64,000 nt of DNA from NCBI RefSeq assembly GCF_009903625.1, contig NZ_CP047569.1:2078501-2142500 (forward strand). The letters run 5' to 3'. The notes beneath the pieces were generated by a model. The model was not told where the DNA came from and did not search any database. It worked only from the letters and a program-made list of their open reading frames with translations. The DNA comes from Microbulbifer sp. ALW1 (GTDB lineage Bacteria > Pseudomonadota > Gammaproteobacteria > Pseudomonadales > Cellvibrionaceae). The position numbers and the translations under genes were made by a program. Below are positions 37,364 to 46,918 of the stretch, piece after piece; within the stretch, counting starts at the first letter, position 1; every line of letters starts with the position of its first letter.

Positions 37364-38359
37364 ATGACAGAGTCCACCCGGGAACTGGTGATCGTTGGTG
37401 TTGGCAGTGCGGCGTTTAATGCCCTGCTGGAAATTCTGGAGGAGCGCGAAACGATTACCGCCGGGCAGCTGAAACTGTTGTCAGCCGATGAGGCGGATGT
37501 GGATCCGCAGGTATTTGCCAACCGCAGTATTGCGGTGCAGTCGCTCAAAGATTTCGCGTTTGCCGAAAACCAGGTGCTGCTGGTGCTGGAAACCGGGGAA
37601 ACCGCTGAGGCGGCCATGGCCCGGGCAGAACTGGCCGGCGCCTGGGTGGTGGATGCGGCGGGCATCAGCCGCGGCGATGAGAGTGTTGAACTGATCCACC
37701 CGCTGTTGAATCCGGCTGTACTGCAGAGTCTGGATCGCAAAGTGATCGCTGTGCCGGGTGCCGGTGCGGCGATGGTCGCCGAAGCGCTGTTTCCGCTGGC
37801 ATCACAGCTGCAGTCGGTGGAGGTGATTCTGAATCAGCCGGTATCTGCGCTGGGTAAAAGCAGTGTGGATGCGGCCGCTGCGCAGACCGCGCGCCTGTTC
37901 AATGGCCAGGAGCCGGAGGTGGATGAGGCGACCGGGCAACGACTGGCGTTCAATCACCTTAGCTCCGCCGAGGCGCTGCTGGACAGCGGTCACAACTTCA
38001 GTGAGCTGGCGCTGGTGCTGGAACTGCGTCGCTTGCTGGGCGATGACGTTGCCCTGGATGCCACGGTAAATACCGCCTCGGTATTTCACGGTCAGCTGGC
38101 CAATTTGTGCGTGCAGCTGAAAGAGCCTGCAAGCTTGGAGGTGGTGCGCGGATTGTTGAAAAATGGCGCGCGCCTGGAAATGCGCGACCGCCCCTCGGCG
38201 CAGGATGCCGTGGGAAGCGAGAATACATTGATAGGCCGCCTGCGCTCGGGCCTGATCAGCCCCAAGCAGGTCAATTTTTGTGCTGTATCCGACAATCTGC
38301 GCAAAGACGTGGCAATTAACTGTGTACAGATTGTCCACTTGTTGCTAAAAACCCATTGA
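37364..38359 (+). CDS. usg: Usg-like Asd paralogue lacking the catalytic cysteine
   Basis: Protein of 331 residues from ATG 37364 related to aspartate-semialdehyde dehydrogenase over its whole length (VIVGVGSAAFNALLEIL at the N-terminus, NQPVSALGKSSVDAAAAQTARLFNG in the middle). Where Asd has the NCT catalytic cysteine, this protein reads VPGAGAAMVAEA with no cysteine, so it should not have that activity. Usg proteins of this kind are conserved next to fimV/truA in gammaproteobacteria; their role is unknown. A TATAAT box at 37271-37276 suggests a promoter of its own. The last residues are KTH. Confidence 0.87.
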   Translation: MTESTRELVIVGVGSAAFNALLEILEERETITAGQLKLLSADEADVDPQVFANRSIAVQSLKDFAFAENQVLLVLETGETAEAAMARAELAGAWVVDAAGISRGDESVELIHPLLNPAVLQSLDRKVIAVPGAGAAMVAEALFPLASQLQSVEVILNQPVSALGKSSVDAAAAQTARLFNGQEPEVDEATGQRLAFNHLSSAEALLDSGHNFSELALVLELRRLLGDDVALDATVNTASVFHGQLANLCVQLKEPASLEVVRGLLKNGARLEMRDRPSAQDAVGSENTLIGRLRSGLISPKQVNFCAVSDNLRKDVAINCVQIVHLLLKTH

Positions 38360-38668
38360 TATTTAATACTTAGCGGCCTTTCTGAAGGTTTCTCATTAAC
38401 TTTGCCCACACGTGGGCACGGCACTGTCTGGGGGCACGGACAGTGAAAAGTGTGAGAAATCGGGATTGGTTTCGCTTTTTTCGGGGGGCGACTCTTTCGT
38501 TGGCTTTTTTGCTGGAAAGTTTCGCCGGAGAGTAGAGCCTGGTGTCTAGCACCGGTTCTTTTGAATAATTATTGTGCAGAAAGCTGCACGAGCTGGTTTC
38601 TGTTGTTTGGCTGTTGGCTGATTTTTGTACAGATTCTGGCGTGATTCTAACAATAAAGGGAATCGGAT
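38360..38668. other. fimV upstream region with three small stem-loops
   Basis: No gene is seen. Stem-loops occur at 38404-38417 (GCCCAC / GTGGGC), 38422-38445 (CACTGTC / GACAGTG, 10-base loop) and 38574-38589 (GTGCAG / CTGCAC). None has a following T-run. They could mark the end of the usg transcript or structure in the fimV leader. An AAAGGGAA ribosome-binding site precedes the fimV start. Confidence 0.5.
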
Positions 38669-41600
38669 ATGCGTGTGCAAAAGCTGGCACTTGCGGTTGG
38701 TCTGGTCAGCGCACTGGGTGGCAACGGGGCTCTGGCACTCGGCCTGGGTGAGATCAAACTGAACTCCACCCTCAATCAGCCTCTCAATGCGGAAATCAAA
38801 CTGCTGCAGACCCGTGGTCTGGGCGAGAGCGAAATCAAGGTCCGCCTGGCCAATGCCGAAGACTTTGAGCGCGCGGGTGTAGAGCGTACCTATTCGCTGG
38901 ACGATCTGAGCTTTGACGTCGATTACTCCAGTGGTCAGCCGGTTGTCCGTATTTCCAGCCGCACACCGATGCGCGAACCTTTTCTGAATTTCCTGGTAGA
39001 GACCCGCTGGCCCAGTGGCCGTTTGCTGCGGGAATACACCTTGCTGATGGATCTGCCGGCCTTCTCCACCAATACCGCATCCCAGCCGGTACAGGCTGCC
39101 GAGCGCGAGCGTCAGCAAGTACGCCGCGAAGCGCCGGTGCAGAAACCGCTACAGCCCACGATTCAGCGCACGCCAGAGCCGGTACAGGCACCGGCTGAGC
39201 TGCCAGCGGAACCTGTTGAGTCCCTGGACACGACTGCCGATGAGCCTCAGGCGCCGGTCTACGAAGAACCGGCAACCCAGTATGCCGAGCCGCAGGTCGA
39301 AACTGCAGCGGATTCCGGCAGCCGGGTGTACGGCCCGGTTGAGGCGAACAAGACCCTGTGGGAAATCGCGCGCGATAGCCGCGAGACTCGCGAGCTGTCT
39401 GTGCAGCAGACCATGCTGGCGATCCAGCGCCTCAACCCTGAGGCCTTTATCAACAACAATATCAACCTGCTGAAGAAAGGCTCGGTATTGCGCCTGCCGA
39501 CCGCAGAAGAAGTGCGCAATCTGACCCTGACCGAAGCGGTTTCTCAGGTGGCGACCCAGAACGACGCCTGGCGCGAGCGGGTAGGCACTGTCGATAGTGA
39601 AGTTACCGGTGCGCCACTGGATGGTCGCGCGGCGGTGGAAGAAACCGTTGAGAGCGATGTGCTTGAAGGGCGGGTCTCCCTGGCGGCTCCGGGTGACAAC
39701 GAGTCCGTGTTGTCCGGTTCCGGCAGCGGTAGCAGCGAAAGTGATGCCCTGGAAGGTGAGCTTGCCGTTTCTGAAGAGGAGCTCGACAAGTCCCGTCTGG
39801 AAAATACCGAATTGCAGGAGCGTATCGGCGAGCTCAATGAGCAGATCGATACCATGGAGCGCCTGGTAGAAGTTTCCAATGAGGAAATGCAGGCGGTGCA
39901 GGCGGCCGCTGAACAGTCTGCCGAGACTGCAGAGAGCGAGTTTGAACCTGTTGAAGAGGGCGCCTTTGCCTCCGAGCAGAACGGCGACAACCAGGACTCC
40001 GCCGCGGATGAACTGAACAGCGACGAGCTGACACAGACCGACGCTGAAACCGTGGGCGGTGAGCCGGTCGTTGCGGCAGAGCCGGAAGCTGCCGATACCG
40101 CTTCAGAAGACGACGATGCGCGCAACCGCGTGGTCGTTCAGACGGCTTCCGAGCCGACACTGGTTGAGCGCCTGATGGACAACATTCAGCTGATCGGCAT
40201 TGGTGCCGGTGCACTGCTGGTGGGTCTGTTTGGCTTCTTTACCTGGCGTCGTCGCAAGGAAGAAGAGGAAGCTATTCGCCAGGTGGAAGCGGAGATGGCC
40301 GCGGAGCGTGCGCTGGCGGAAGCGCCTGAGCCGGCGATTGAGGATGACAATCTGGCTGCCGTGGAAGAGCTGGAAGCCAGTGATGGTTTCGATCTCGATC
40401 AGCTGGGTGAAGTGGAAACCGATGATCCGGTGGCCGAGGCAGAAATTCACCTGTCGCTGGGACAGTATCAGGAAGCCGAAGCCAAGCTGCAGGCTGGCCT
40501 GGCCGCCGCGCCCGCCAATGTCGACGCGCGCCTGATGTTGCTGGAAGTTTATGCACACCAGCAGAGCGCTGATCGCTTCGACGATCAGTATCGTCAATTG
40601 CTGGGTTACAGTGATGGCCCGGCCGCGGATCGTGCGGCACGCCTGCGGGAAACCATTGCCGGCATTGGTCCGTTTGAAGCGCCGGAAACCGATTTTTCCA
40701 GTGAATCCCTGGAAGCGGCCCAGCTCGACGACATGGGTGCTGATTTTGACATCGAAGCGAGCTTCGACGATCTGGATGAATTCTCTGGCAGTAAACCCGA
40801 GGCTGGCACCGCTGCGGAAACAGATGCCGACGACGATTTTGGCCTGCTGGACGATCTGTCTCTCGACCTGGACGACGACACCACGCAATTGCCTGCGCAA
40901 GAGTCCCTGGCCGAAGCGTCGTCCGAGAATGATGACTTCTCCCTGGATCTGGATCTCGCGGATGACCTCGACAGTGAGTTGAGCGGCGAGCTGGAAAACG
41001 TGGGGGAATTGCCTTCGGACGATGGATTCACCTTCGAGTCTCTCGACGACTCGTTTACTGAATCCCCGGAAGAAGCCAGCGGCGATTCGGAGCTTACTCT
41101 GGATCTGGAGCTGGATACCCAGTGGGATGCAGACCCGGTGGCCGATGCGGCGCAGAGTGACGTGACTGCGGCAGATTCTGAAAGCGACAGCTTTGATCTC
41201 GACGACATGGTCGTCGACGGGGAGCTGGACCTGGATAGCCTGGACGACCTGGACCTGGAGTCCAGCTTCGAGGTGGCTGCTGAAGCAACGGAAGCGCAGC
41301 CGGCGGCATCTGCCAGTGCGGAAGTTGCAGAAGGTGGGCTTGAGTTCGACCTGGATTTGACGCCGATGGATGATGCGGCGGAGCTGGATGATGCATCCGC
41401 TAGCGCGCAAGCTGGTGATGCCAGCGATCTCGATGATCTGGACAGTTTTGGTGATGACCTGGATGGCCTGGATCTCGATAGCATCGATCTTGGCGATCTG
41501 GACCTCGGTGGCGACGATTTGGTTGCTTCTGGCGAGTCCGCCTCTGGTGAGTTTGAGCTGGAAGGGGATCTGGCGATTGCTGAAGAGCAGTCGGTTGTGA

Positions 41601-41863
41601 AAGCTCCTGCACAGGCTCCCGCCAAACCGGCTGCGGATGATGCAGAGCTGAGCGACCTCGGCTTCAATCTGGAAAGCGATCTGGACTCTGAGCTGAACCT
41701 GCTGGAAGGCAGTGATGAGGTCAGCACCAAGCTGGAGCTGGCTCAGGCCTACCTGGATATGGGCGACAAAGAAGGTGCCCGTGAAATTTTGGGTGAGGTG
41801 GTCGAAGAGGCTGCCGGTGAACACCAGCAGCGCGCCAAGGACATGTTGGCGCGCATGAGCTGA
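38669..41863 (+). CDS. fimV: FimV polar hub protein
   Basis: Large inner-membrane protein of 1064 residues needed in Pseudomonas for type IV pilus assembly, twitching and polar localisation. A signal sequence (1-24) leads into a periplasmic region with the FimV N-terminal domain (about 25-130), a Pro/Glu linker and a LysM peptidoglycan-binding motif (about 220-278). A coiled-coil (about 365-415), a transmembrane helix (about 507-526, followed by RRRK) and a cytoplasmic TPR segment (about 560-600) follow. A very acidic Asp/Leu repeat region (about 690-970) leads to the conserved C-terminal FimV domain (STKLELAQAYLDMGDKEGA). The acidic region is low in complexity and its length is expected to vary between species. 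A terminator follows. Confidence 0.93.
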   Translation: MRVQKLALAVGLVSALGGNGALALGLGEIKLNSTLNQPLNAEIKLLQTRGLGESEIKVRLANAEDFERAGVERTYSLDDLSFDVDYSSGQPVVRISSRTPMREPFLNFLVETRWPSGRLLREYTLLMDLPAFSTNTASQPVQAAERERQQVRREAPVQKPLQPTIQRTPEPVQAPAELPAEPVESLDTTADEPQAPVYEEPATQYAEPQVETAADSGSRVYGPVEANKTLWEIARDSRETRELSVQQTMLAIQRLNPEAFINNNINLLKKGSVLRLPTAEEVRNLTLTEAVSQVATQNDAWRERVGTVDSEVTGAPLDGRAAVEETVESDVLEGRVSLAAPGDNESVLSGSGSGSSESDALEGELAVSEEELDKSRLENTELQERIGELNEQIDTMERLVEVSNEEMQAVQAAAEQSAETAESEFEPVEEGAFASEQNGDNQDSAADELNSDELTQTDAETVGGEPVVAAEPEAADTASEDDDARNRVVVQTASEPTLVERLMDNIQLIGIGAGALLVGLFGFFTWRRRKEEEEAIRQVEAEMAAERALAEAPEPAIEDDNLAAVEELEASDGFDLDQLGEVETDDPVAEAEIHLSLGQYQEAEAKLQAGLAAAPANVDARLMLLEVYAHQQSADRFDDQYRQLLGYSDGPAADRAARLRETIAGIGPFEAPETDFSSESLEAAQLDDMGADFDIEASFDDLDEFSGSKPEAGTAAETDADDDFGLLDDLSLDLDDDTTQLPAQESLAEASSENDDFSLDLDLADDLDSELSGELENVGELPSDDGFTFESLDDSFTESPEEASGDSELTLDLELDTQWDADPVADAAQSDVTAADSESDSFDLDDMVVDGELDLDSLDDLDLESSFEVAAEATEAQPAASASAEVAEGGLEFDLDLTPMDDAAELDDASASAQAGDASDLDDLDSFGDDLDGLDLDSIDLGDLDLGGDDLVASGESASGEFELEGDLAIAEEQSVVKAPAQAPAKPAADDAELSDLGFNLESDLDSELNLLEGSDEVSTKLELAQAYLDMGDKEGAREILGEVVEEAAGEHQQRAKDMLARMS

Positions 41864-41898
41864 TCATTCAGTTCGCTGGCCCAGAGCAACAACACTTT

Positions 41899-41926
41899 GA
41901 CCCCGCTTCCAGCGGGGTCTTTCTTT
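41899..41926 (+). terminator. Terminator after fimV
   Basis: Stem GACCCCGCT / AGCGGGGTC with a TCC loop, followed by TTTCTTTTC. It lies 35 bases after the fimV stop. Confidence 0.9.
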
Positions 41927-41986
41927 TCTGGATGACCGTCTTTCTGGGCGAGTATCGCTGTTGAAGGCGGTGTAAAATTCCGCGGA

Positions 41987-42871
41987 ATGATGAACAAAAT
42001 TTACCACTACAAACCCAATGGCGAAGTGCCTCCGGGAGAGTCCTTACCGGAGGGGCTGCGGCGTATTGCTCTGGGCGTGGAGTACTGCGGTACCCGCTTG
42101 CGGGGGTTCCAGAAGCAGAAACACGATACGCAGACGGTGCAGGAAATCCTGGAAAAGGCGCTGTCCAAAGTCGCGGCGGAAGACATCACCCTGGTGTGTG
42201 CCGGGCGCACAGACGCCGGGGTGCACGCTACCGGCCAGGTTATTCATTTTGATACCCGTGCGGTGCGTCCCACCAAGGCCTGGATCCAGGGGGTGAATAC
42301 CCAGATGCCGTTTGATGTGCGGGTGCACTGGGCGCAAGAGATGCCGCCCCAGTTTCACGCGCGCTTTTCTGCCCGTAACCGCACTTATCGCTACCTGATT
42401 CACAGTGCGCCTACACGTTCGGCACAGGCGTCGAGCGAGGTGACCTGGACAGAGCGCAAGTTGGATATGGCGGCAATGCGCGAAGGTGCCCGGCATCTTA
42501 TTGGCGAGCATGACTTCAGCAGCTTTCGCGCGGCCCAGTGCCAGGCGAAATCGCCGGTGCGCCGTCTTACCCGGCTGGATATTGGCCTGGTTGGCCAGCT
42601 GATTGTGCTGGAGGTCAGCGCTACGGCGTTTCTGCACCATATGGTGCGCAATATCACCGGTGTGCTGATGGCGGTGGGGCGCGGCGATCGCGACCCGGAC
42701 TGGGTTCGGGAAGTATTGGAAGCGCGGGATCGCACCGCAGCCGGGGTAACCGCCCCGCCTTTCGGGCTCTATCTGGTGGATGTGCAATATCCCGATGAGT
42801 TTGTATTGCCTGCGGTGCTGCCCGGGCCACTACTGGTACCGAAACCCCTGGGCTCTATCGGTCATTCGTAA
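41987..42871 (+). CDS. truA: tRNA pseudouridine(38-40) synthase
   Basis: Forms pseudouridine at positions 38-40 of the anticodon stem. The 294-residue protein has the catalytic Asp76 in CAGRTDAGVHATGQ, YCGTRLRGFQ near the start, FHARFSARNRTYRY and the C-terminal FLHHMVRNITGVL. About 25 extra residues precede the usual start of the family; ATG 41987 and a second ATG at 41990 are both possible. It lies between fimV and trpF, as in Pseudomonas. Confidence 0.95.
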   Translation: MMNKIYHYKPNGEVPPGESLPEGLRRIALGVEYCGTRLRGFQKQKHDTQTVQEILEKALSKVAAEDITLVCAGRTDAGVHATGQVIHFDTRAVRPTKAWIQGVNTQMPFDVRVHWAQEMPPQFHARFSARNRTYRYLIHSAPTRSAQASSEVTWTERKLDMAAMREGARHLIGEHDFSSFRAAQCQAKSPVRRLTRLDIGLVGQLIVLEVSATAFLHHMVRNITGVLMAVGRGDRDPDWVREVLEARDRTAAGVTAPPFGLYLVDVQYPDEFVLPAVLPGPLLVPKPLGSIGHS

Positions 42872-43053
42872 GAGCTTCTTGTGAGGGTCTCTTGTGAATG
42901 CCCTGCAGCATGACTCTCGCGTTTCGCCAGATTCCCCAATCTGCTAGTATCGCGGGCTCTCCAAATTTCTCTGCTGCCGGCGCCCCGGGATTGATGGCGG
43001 TTCCTCTGTGATTGGGGGCTGGCCCGCCTGGCAGCTTCAGCGGTGTATGGATT

Positions 43054-43701
43054 ATGCGCGTAAAAATCTGCGGGATTACCTGTGTCGAAGACGCTCTGTT
43101 GGCGGTAGATGCTGGCGCAGATGCACTGGGCCTGGTGTTTTATCCGCCGAGCCCCCGCAATGTTTCCCTCGATCAAGCGGCAGAAATCGCCCGCGCCGTG
43201 TCGCCCTTTGTGGTGTTGACCGGGCTTTTCGTGGATGCCCACCCGCAGCAACTGGAGCAGGTGCTGGAGCAGGTGCCACTGAATCTGCTGCAGTTCCACG
43301 GTGATGAAACGGCACCATACTGTCGCCAGTTTCGCCGCCCCTATATCAAGGCGTTGAGGATGAAACCGGAACTGGATCCGGTGGAGGCCATGGCCGCCTA
43401 CCCGGATGCCCGGGGTATTTTGCTGGATGCCTACCGCAAGGGGGTGCCCGGCGGTACCGGAGATACCTTCGACTGGCAACGGGTGCCGCAAAATAGTGGT
43501 CGCCCGATCATTCTCGCGGGTGGTCTGAATCCGGATAACGTGGCACAGGCGATTCTCAGTGCCGGCCCGGATGCCGTCGATGTTAGTGGTGGTGTCGAAG
43601 AGGCACCAGGAAAAAAAGATGCCCGCAAAGTACGCGCGTTTATCCGCGCGGCCAGGTCTGCGGCCGCTACACAGAATTTACACAAGGAGTTTGAGCAGTG
43701 A
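43054..43701 (+). CDS. trpF: Phosphoribosylanthranilate isomerase
   Basis: Isomerises N-(5-phosphoribosyl)-anthranilate in tryptophan synthesis. The 215-residue TIM barrel starts at ATG 43054 ([14 protein letters not shown], with the catalytic Cys6) and has [22 protein letters not shown] and the phosphate-binding [11 protein letters not shown]. The in-frame start at 43012 adds 14 residues not seen in the family. The stop overlaps the trpB GTG by four bases (GTGA), so trpF, trpB and trpA are translationally linked. Confidence 0.95.
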   Translation: MRVKICGITCVEDALLAVDAGADALGLVFYPPSPRNVSLDQAAEIARAVSPFVVLTGLFVDAHPQQLEQVLEQVPLNLLQFHGDETAPYCRQFRRPYIKALRMKPELDPVEAMAAYPDARGILLDAYRKGVPGGTGDTFDWQRVPQNSGRPIILAGGLNPDNVAQAILSAGPDAVDVSGGVEEAPGKKDARKVRAFIRAARSAAATQNLHKEFEQ

Positions 43702-44918
43702 CTAAATCCACATCGCCCATCGATTACGGGGCCTACCCGGATGCCCGTGGTCATTTCGGGGAGTTTGGTGGACGCTTTGTGTCCGAGACGTTGATCAGTG
43801 CCCTGGATGAGCTCCAGGAAATGTATCAGCGCCTGAAAGGCGACCCCGATTTCCAGGCGGCATTTGATTACGATCTGGCCCACTATGTGGGGCGTCCATC
43901 GCCACTGTATCTCGCGGAGCGCCTGACCGCTGCCGCAGGTGGCGCGCGCATCTGGCTCAAGCGGGAAGACCTGAATCACACCGGCGCCCACAAGGTGAAT
44001 AACACCGTAGGCCAGGCTTTGCTGGCCAAGCACAGCGGCAAGAGCCGGGTAATTGCGGAGACCGGTGCCGGTCAGCACGGCGTAGCGACCGCCACTGTCG
44101 CGGCGCGATTGGGGCTCAAGTGTGCCGTTTACATGGGGGCCGAAGACGTTAAGCGTCAGTCCCCCAATGTGTACCGCATGAAACTGCTGGGGGCGGAAGT
44201 CATCCCGGTAGAGTCCGGCTCCAAAACCCTGAAAGACGCCATGAATGAAGCCATGCGCGACTGGGTGACCAATGTCGATGATACCTTCTACATCATTGGC
44301 ACCGTGGCCGGCCCGCACCCATACCCGCAGCTGGTGCGGGATTTCAACTCCGTGATTGGCCGCGAAGCGCGCCGCCAGAGCCTGGAGCAGTTCGGGCAGT
44401 TGCCGGACGCGCTGGTTGCCTGTGTGGGCGGAGGCTCCAATGCCATCGGCCTGTTCCACCCGTTCCTCGACGATGCGTCGGTAAAAATGTACGGCGTGGA
44501 AGCCGGCGGTGATGGCCTGGAAACCGGCCGCCACGCGGCGCCGCTGAACGACGGTGTGCCGGGAATCCTGCACGGTAACCGCACTTACCTGATGGAAGAT
44601 GAGGACGGCCAGATTATCGAGACCCACTCGGTTTCCGCTGGCCTGGATTATCCGGGCGTTGGTCCCGAGCATTCCTGGCTGAAAGATATTGGCCGGGTGG
44701 AATATGTCACCGCCAACGACGATGAAGCGCTGAATGCCTTCCGTACACTGACCCGCGCAGAAGGCATTATTCCGGCACTGGAATCCAGCCACGCGGTGGC
44801 CTATGGCATGAAGTTGGCGGCCACCATGTCGCCGGAACAGAACATCGTTGTGAATCTTTCCGGTCGTGGCGATAAGGATATCTTCACCGTTGCCGCGATC
44901 GACGGCATTGAAGTGTAA
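43698..44918 (+). CDS. trpB: Tryptophan synthase, beta chain
   Basis: PLP enzyme that joins indole and serine. The 406-residue protein has the Schiff-base Lys99 in [11 protein letters not shown], the GGGSNAIG phosphate loop, [12 protein letters not shown] with the catalytic Glu and the C-terminal LSGRGDKD. Start is GTG 43698, overlapping trpF. trpA follows after eight bases, so the alpha2-beta2 complex is made from one transcript. Confidence 0.97.
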   Translation: MTKSTSPIDYGAYPDARGHFGEFGGRFVSETLISALDELQEMYQRLKGDPDFQAAFDYDLAHYVGRPSPLYLAERLTAAAGGARIWLKREDLNHTGAHKVNNTVGQALLAKHSGKSRVIAETGAGQHGVATATVAARLGLKCAVYMGAEDVKRQSPNVYRMKLLGAEVIPVESGSKTLKDAMNEAMRDWVTNVDDTFYIIGTVAGPHPYPQLVRDFNSVIGREARRQSLEQFGQLPDALVACVGGGSNAIGLFHPFLDDASVKMYGVEAGGDGLETGRHAAPLNDGVPGILHGNRTYLMEDEDGQIIETHSVSAGLDYPGVGPEHSWLKDIGRVEYVTANDDEALNAFRTLTRAEGIIPALESSHAVAYGMKLAATMSPEQNIVVNLSGRGDKDIFTVAAIDGIEV

Positions 44919-44926
44919 GGAGCGGG

Positions 44927-45742
44927 ATGGTGACTGCATTGAACAACAGAATCGACAAACGCTTCGCCAAACTGCGCGATGAAGGCCGCAAGGCGCTGGT
45001 GACTTACATTGTGGCCGGCGATGGTGGCCTGGAAAATACCGTGGATCTGATGCACCAGCTGGTGGCCAGCGGCTCGGACCTGATCGAGCTGGGTGTCCCT
45101 TTTTCCGATCCGATGGCGGAAGGGCCGGTTATCCAGAAAGGCCACGAACGTGCACTGGAGCAGAAAGCGTCGCTGCGCAAATGTCTGGCGCTGGTAAAAG
45201 AATTCCGCGCGAAAGATACGGAAACCCCGGTGATCCTGATGGGCTACGCCAATCCCATTGAAAAAATGGGTGCGGAAGCGTTTGCGGATGGCCTCAAAGA
45301 GGCTGGTGCCGATGGCGCCCTGACGGTAGACCTGCCGGCGGAAGAGGCGGGGCCCCTGAACGACTTGCTGAAGGCGCGCGAGCTGTGCAATATCTTTTTG
45401 CTCACGCCCACCACCAGCGACGAGCGCATCGCGCAAATCACGCGTTTGGCCAGTGGCTTTGTCTACTATGTATCCTTGAAAGGGGTCACCGGTGCCGGAC
45501 ACCTGGACCTGGATTCGGTGCGCGATAACCTGGCCCGAATTCGCCGCCACACGGACCTGCCGCTGTGCGTTGGCTTCGGGATCAAAGACGGTGCCTCTGC
45601 CAAGGCGGTGAGTGCTGATGGCGACGGCGCGGTTGTGGGCAGTGTGCTGGTCTCTGCCGTGGGCGCGTCCGCCGACGGTGCGGAAGCCAAGGATCGTATC
45701 GGCGTCTTGGTCGGCGAAATGCGCAGTGCCCTGGACGCCTGA
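44927..45742 (+). CDS. trpA: Tryptophan synthase, alpha chain
   Basis: Cleaves indole-3-glycerol phosphate to indole, which is channelled to TrpB. The 271-residue TIM barrel has catalytic Glu54 in LIELGVPFSDP and Asp61, YVSLKGVTGAG for the phosphate and VGFGIKDGA. AAGGAGCGGG precedes ATG 44927. A 220-base gap with no recognised element follows before accD. Confidence 0.96.
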   Translation: MVTALNNRIDKRFAKLRDEGRKALVTYIVAGDGGLENTVDLMHQLVASGSDLIELGVPFSDPMAEGPVIQKGHERALEQKASLRKCLALVKEFRAKDTETPVILMGYANPIEKMGAEAFADGLKEAGADGALTVDLPAEEAGPLNDLLKARELCNIFLLTPTTSDERIAQITRLASGFVYYVSLKGVTGAGHLDLDSVRDNLARIRRHTDLPLCVGFGIKDGASAKAVSADGDGAVVGSVLVSAVGASADGAEAKDRIGVLVGEMRSALDA

Positions 45743-45962
45743 TTTCGCTGGTAGATTCAGGTGCCAGGGGCGTTTGGCCAGAAAGCCCGGATGCGCGGCT
45801 TAACTGGCCAAGAGCAATACTTTTGAAAGTGGTTTAATTCGCGGTTTCAGAATTAGTGGTCACTTAAACTTTGTCGGGCCGCAAGGTGTACTTGCCGGGG
45901 TGCCTGCCATGTCGGCAGTACGCAATTCGTAAGACGGTCAAACAACGAATTTTGGAAGCAGA

Positions 45963-46817
45963 ATGAGCTGGTTAGAAAAAATTGTTCCCGCGGTCATTCG
46001 CACCGAGCGCCGTACCGGTGCCAGCAAGGTGCCGGAAGGTGTCTGGAAAAAGTGCGTCAAGTGCGATGCCACCTTGTACCTGCCGGAGCTGGAGCGGAAT
46101 CTGGATGTTTGCCCCAAGTGCGACCATCACTTTCGCATCGGTGCGCGCCGTCGCCTGGATATGTTCCTGGATACCGAGCACCGCGAAGAGCTGGCCACCG
46201 ATGTTGAGCCGGTGGATCGTCTGAAGTTCAAGGACGTCAAAAAGTACAAAGATCGTCTCACCCAGGCCCAGAAGGCCACCGGTGAAAAAGACGCGCTGAT
46301 CGCCATGCAGGGGTTGCTGGAAGGCAAGCCGCTGGTTGCGGTAGCGTTTGAGTTTGCCTTCCACGGCGGCTCCATGGGATATGTGGTGGGGGAGAAATTC
46401 ACCCGTGCAGCCCAGCGTGCACTGGAAGAAAATATCCCGCTGGTCTGCTTCTCCGCCACCGGTGGCGCACGTATGCAGGAGGCGTTGATCTCCCTGATGC
46501 AGATGGCGAAGACTTCGGCGGTGCTGGAAAAATTGCGTATGGCGGGTGTGCCTTACATTTCCATCATGACCGACCCGGTGTACGGCGGCGTTTCCGCGTC
46601 CCTGGCACTGCTGGGGGATATCAATGCGGCGGAGCCGGGCGCGCGTGCGGGCTTCGCAGGCCCGAACATTATCGAGCAGACCATTCGCCAGAAGCTGCCC
46701 AAAGGCTTCCAGCGTGCGGAATTCCTGCTGGAGCACGGCGCCATCGACATGATCATTCCGCGCCACGATATGCGTAATACGGTGAGCCGCCTGTTGGGCA
46801 AACTCAGCAACAACTGA
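45963..46817 (+). CDS. accD: Acetyl-CoA carboxylase carboxyltransferase, beta subunit
   Basis: With AccA transfers the carboxyl group from biotin to acetyl-CoA in fatty acid synthesis. The 284-residue protein has the zinc finger Cys31, Cys34, Cys50, Cys53 and the crotonase-like core with [11 protein letters not shown] and [11 protein letters not shown] start at ATG 45963 gives the usual MSWLEKIVP opening. folC follows after 100 bases that include a GC hairpin (46837-46857). Confidence 0.97.
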   Translation: MSWLEKIVPAVIRTERRTGASKVPEGVWKKCVKCDATLYLPELERNLDVCPKCDHHFRIGARRRLDMFLDTEHREELATDVEPVDRLKFKDVKKYKDRLTQAQKATGEKDALIAMQGLLEGKPLVAVAFEFAFHGGSMGYVVGEKFTRAAQRALEENIPLVCFSATGGARMQEALISLMQMAKTSAVLEKLRMAGVPYISIMTDPVYGGVSASLALLGDINAAEPGARAGFAGPNIIEQTIRQKLPKGFQRAEFLLEHGAIDMIIPRHDMRNTVSRLLGKLSNN

Positions 46818-46836
46818 TCCGGCCTCGCTGATCCGG

Positions 46837-46872
46837 GCCCTGCCGCTCTGGCAGGGCTCGTTCTCTCCTTCT
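46837..46872 (+). terminator. Possible terminator between accD and folC
   Basis: Stem GCCCTGCC (46837-46844) / GGCAGGGC (46850-46857), loop GCTCT, followed by a pyrimidine-rich TCGTTCTCTCCTTC rather than a clean T-run. It may attenuate rather than fully stop transcription. Confidence 0.5.
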
Positions 46873-46918
46873 TTCCCGACTAGAATTCCTCCCTCTTTTC
46901 AGCAAATTCTGGCATCTC

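Noticed and set aside
40103..41824. Minus-strand open frame of 573 codons opposite fimV
   Set aside because: Antisense to the GAC/GAT/CTG-rich region of fimV; the stop-free frame follows from that codon use.
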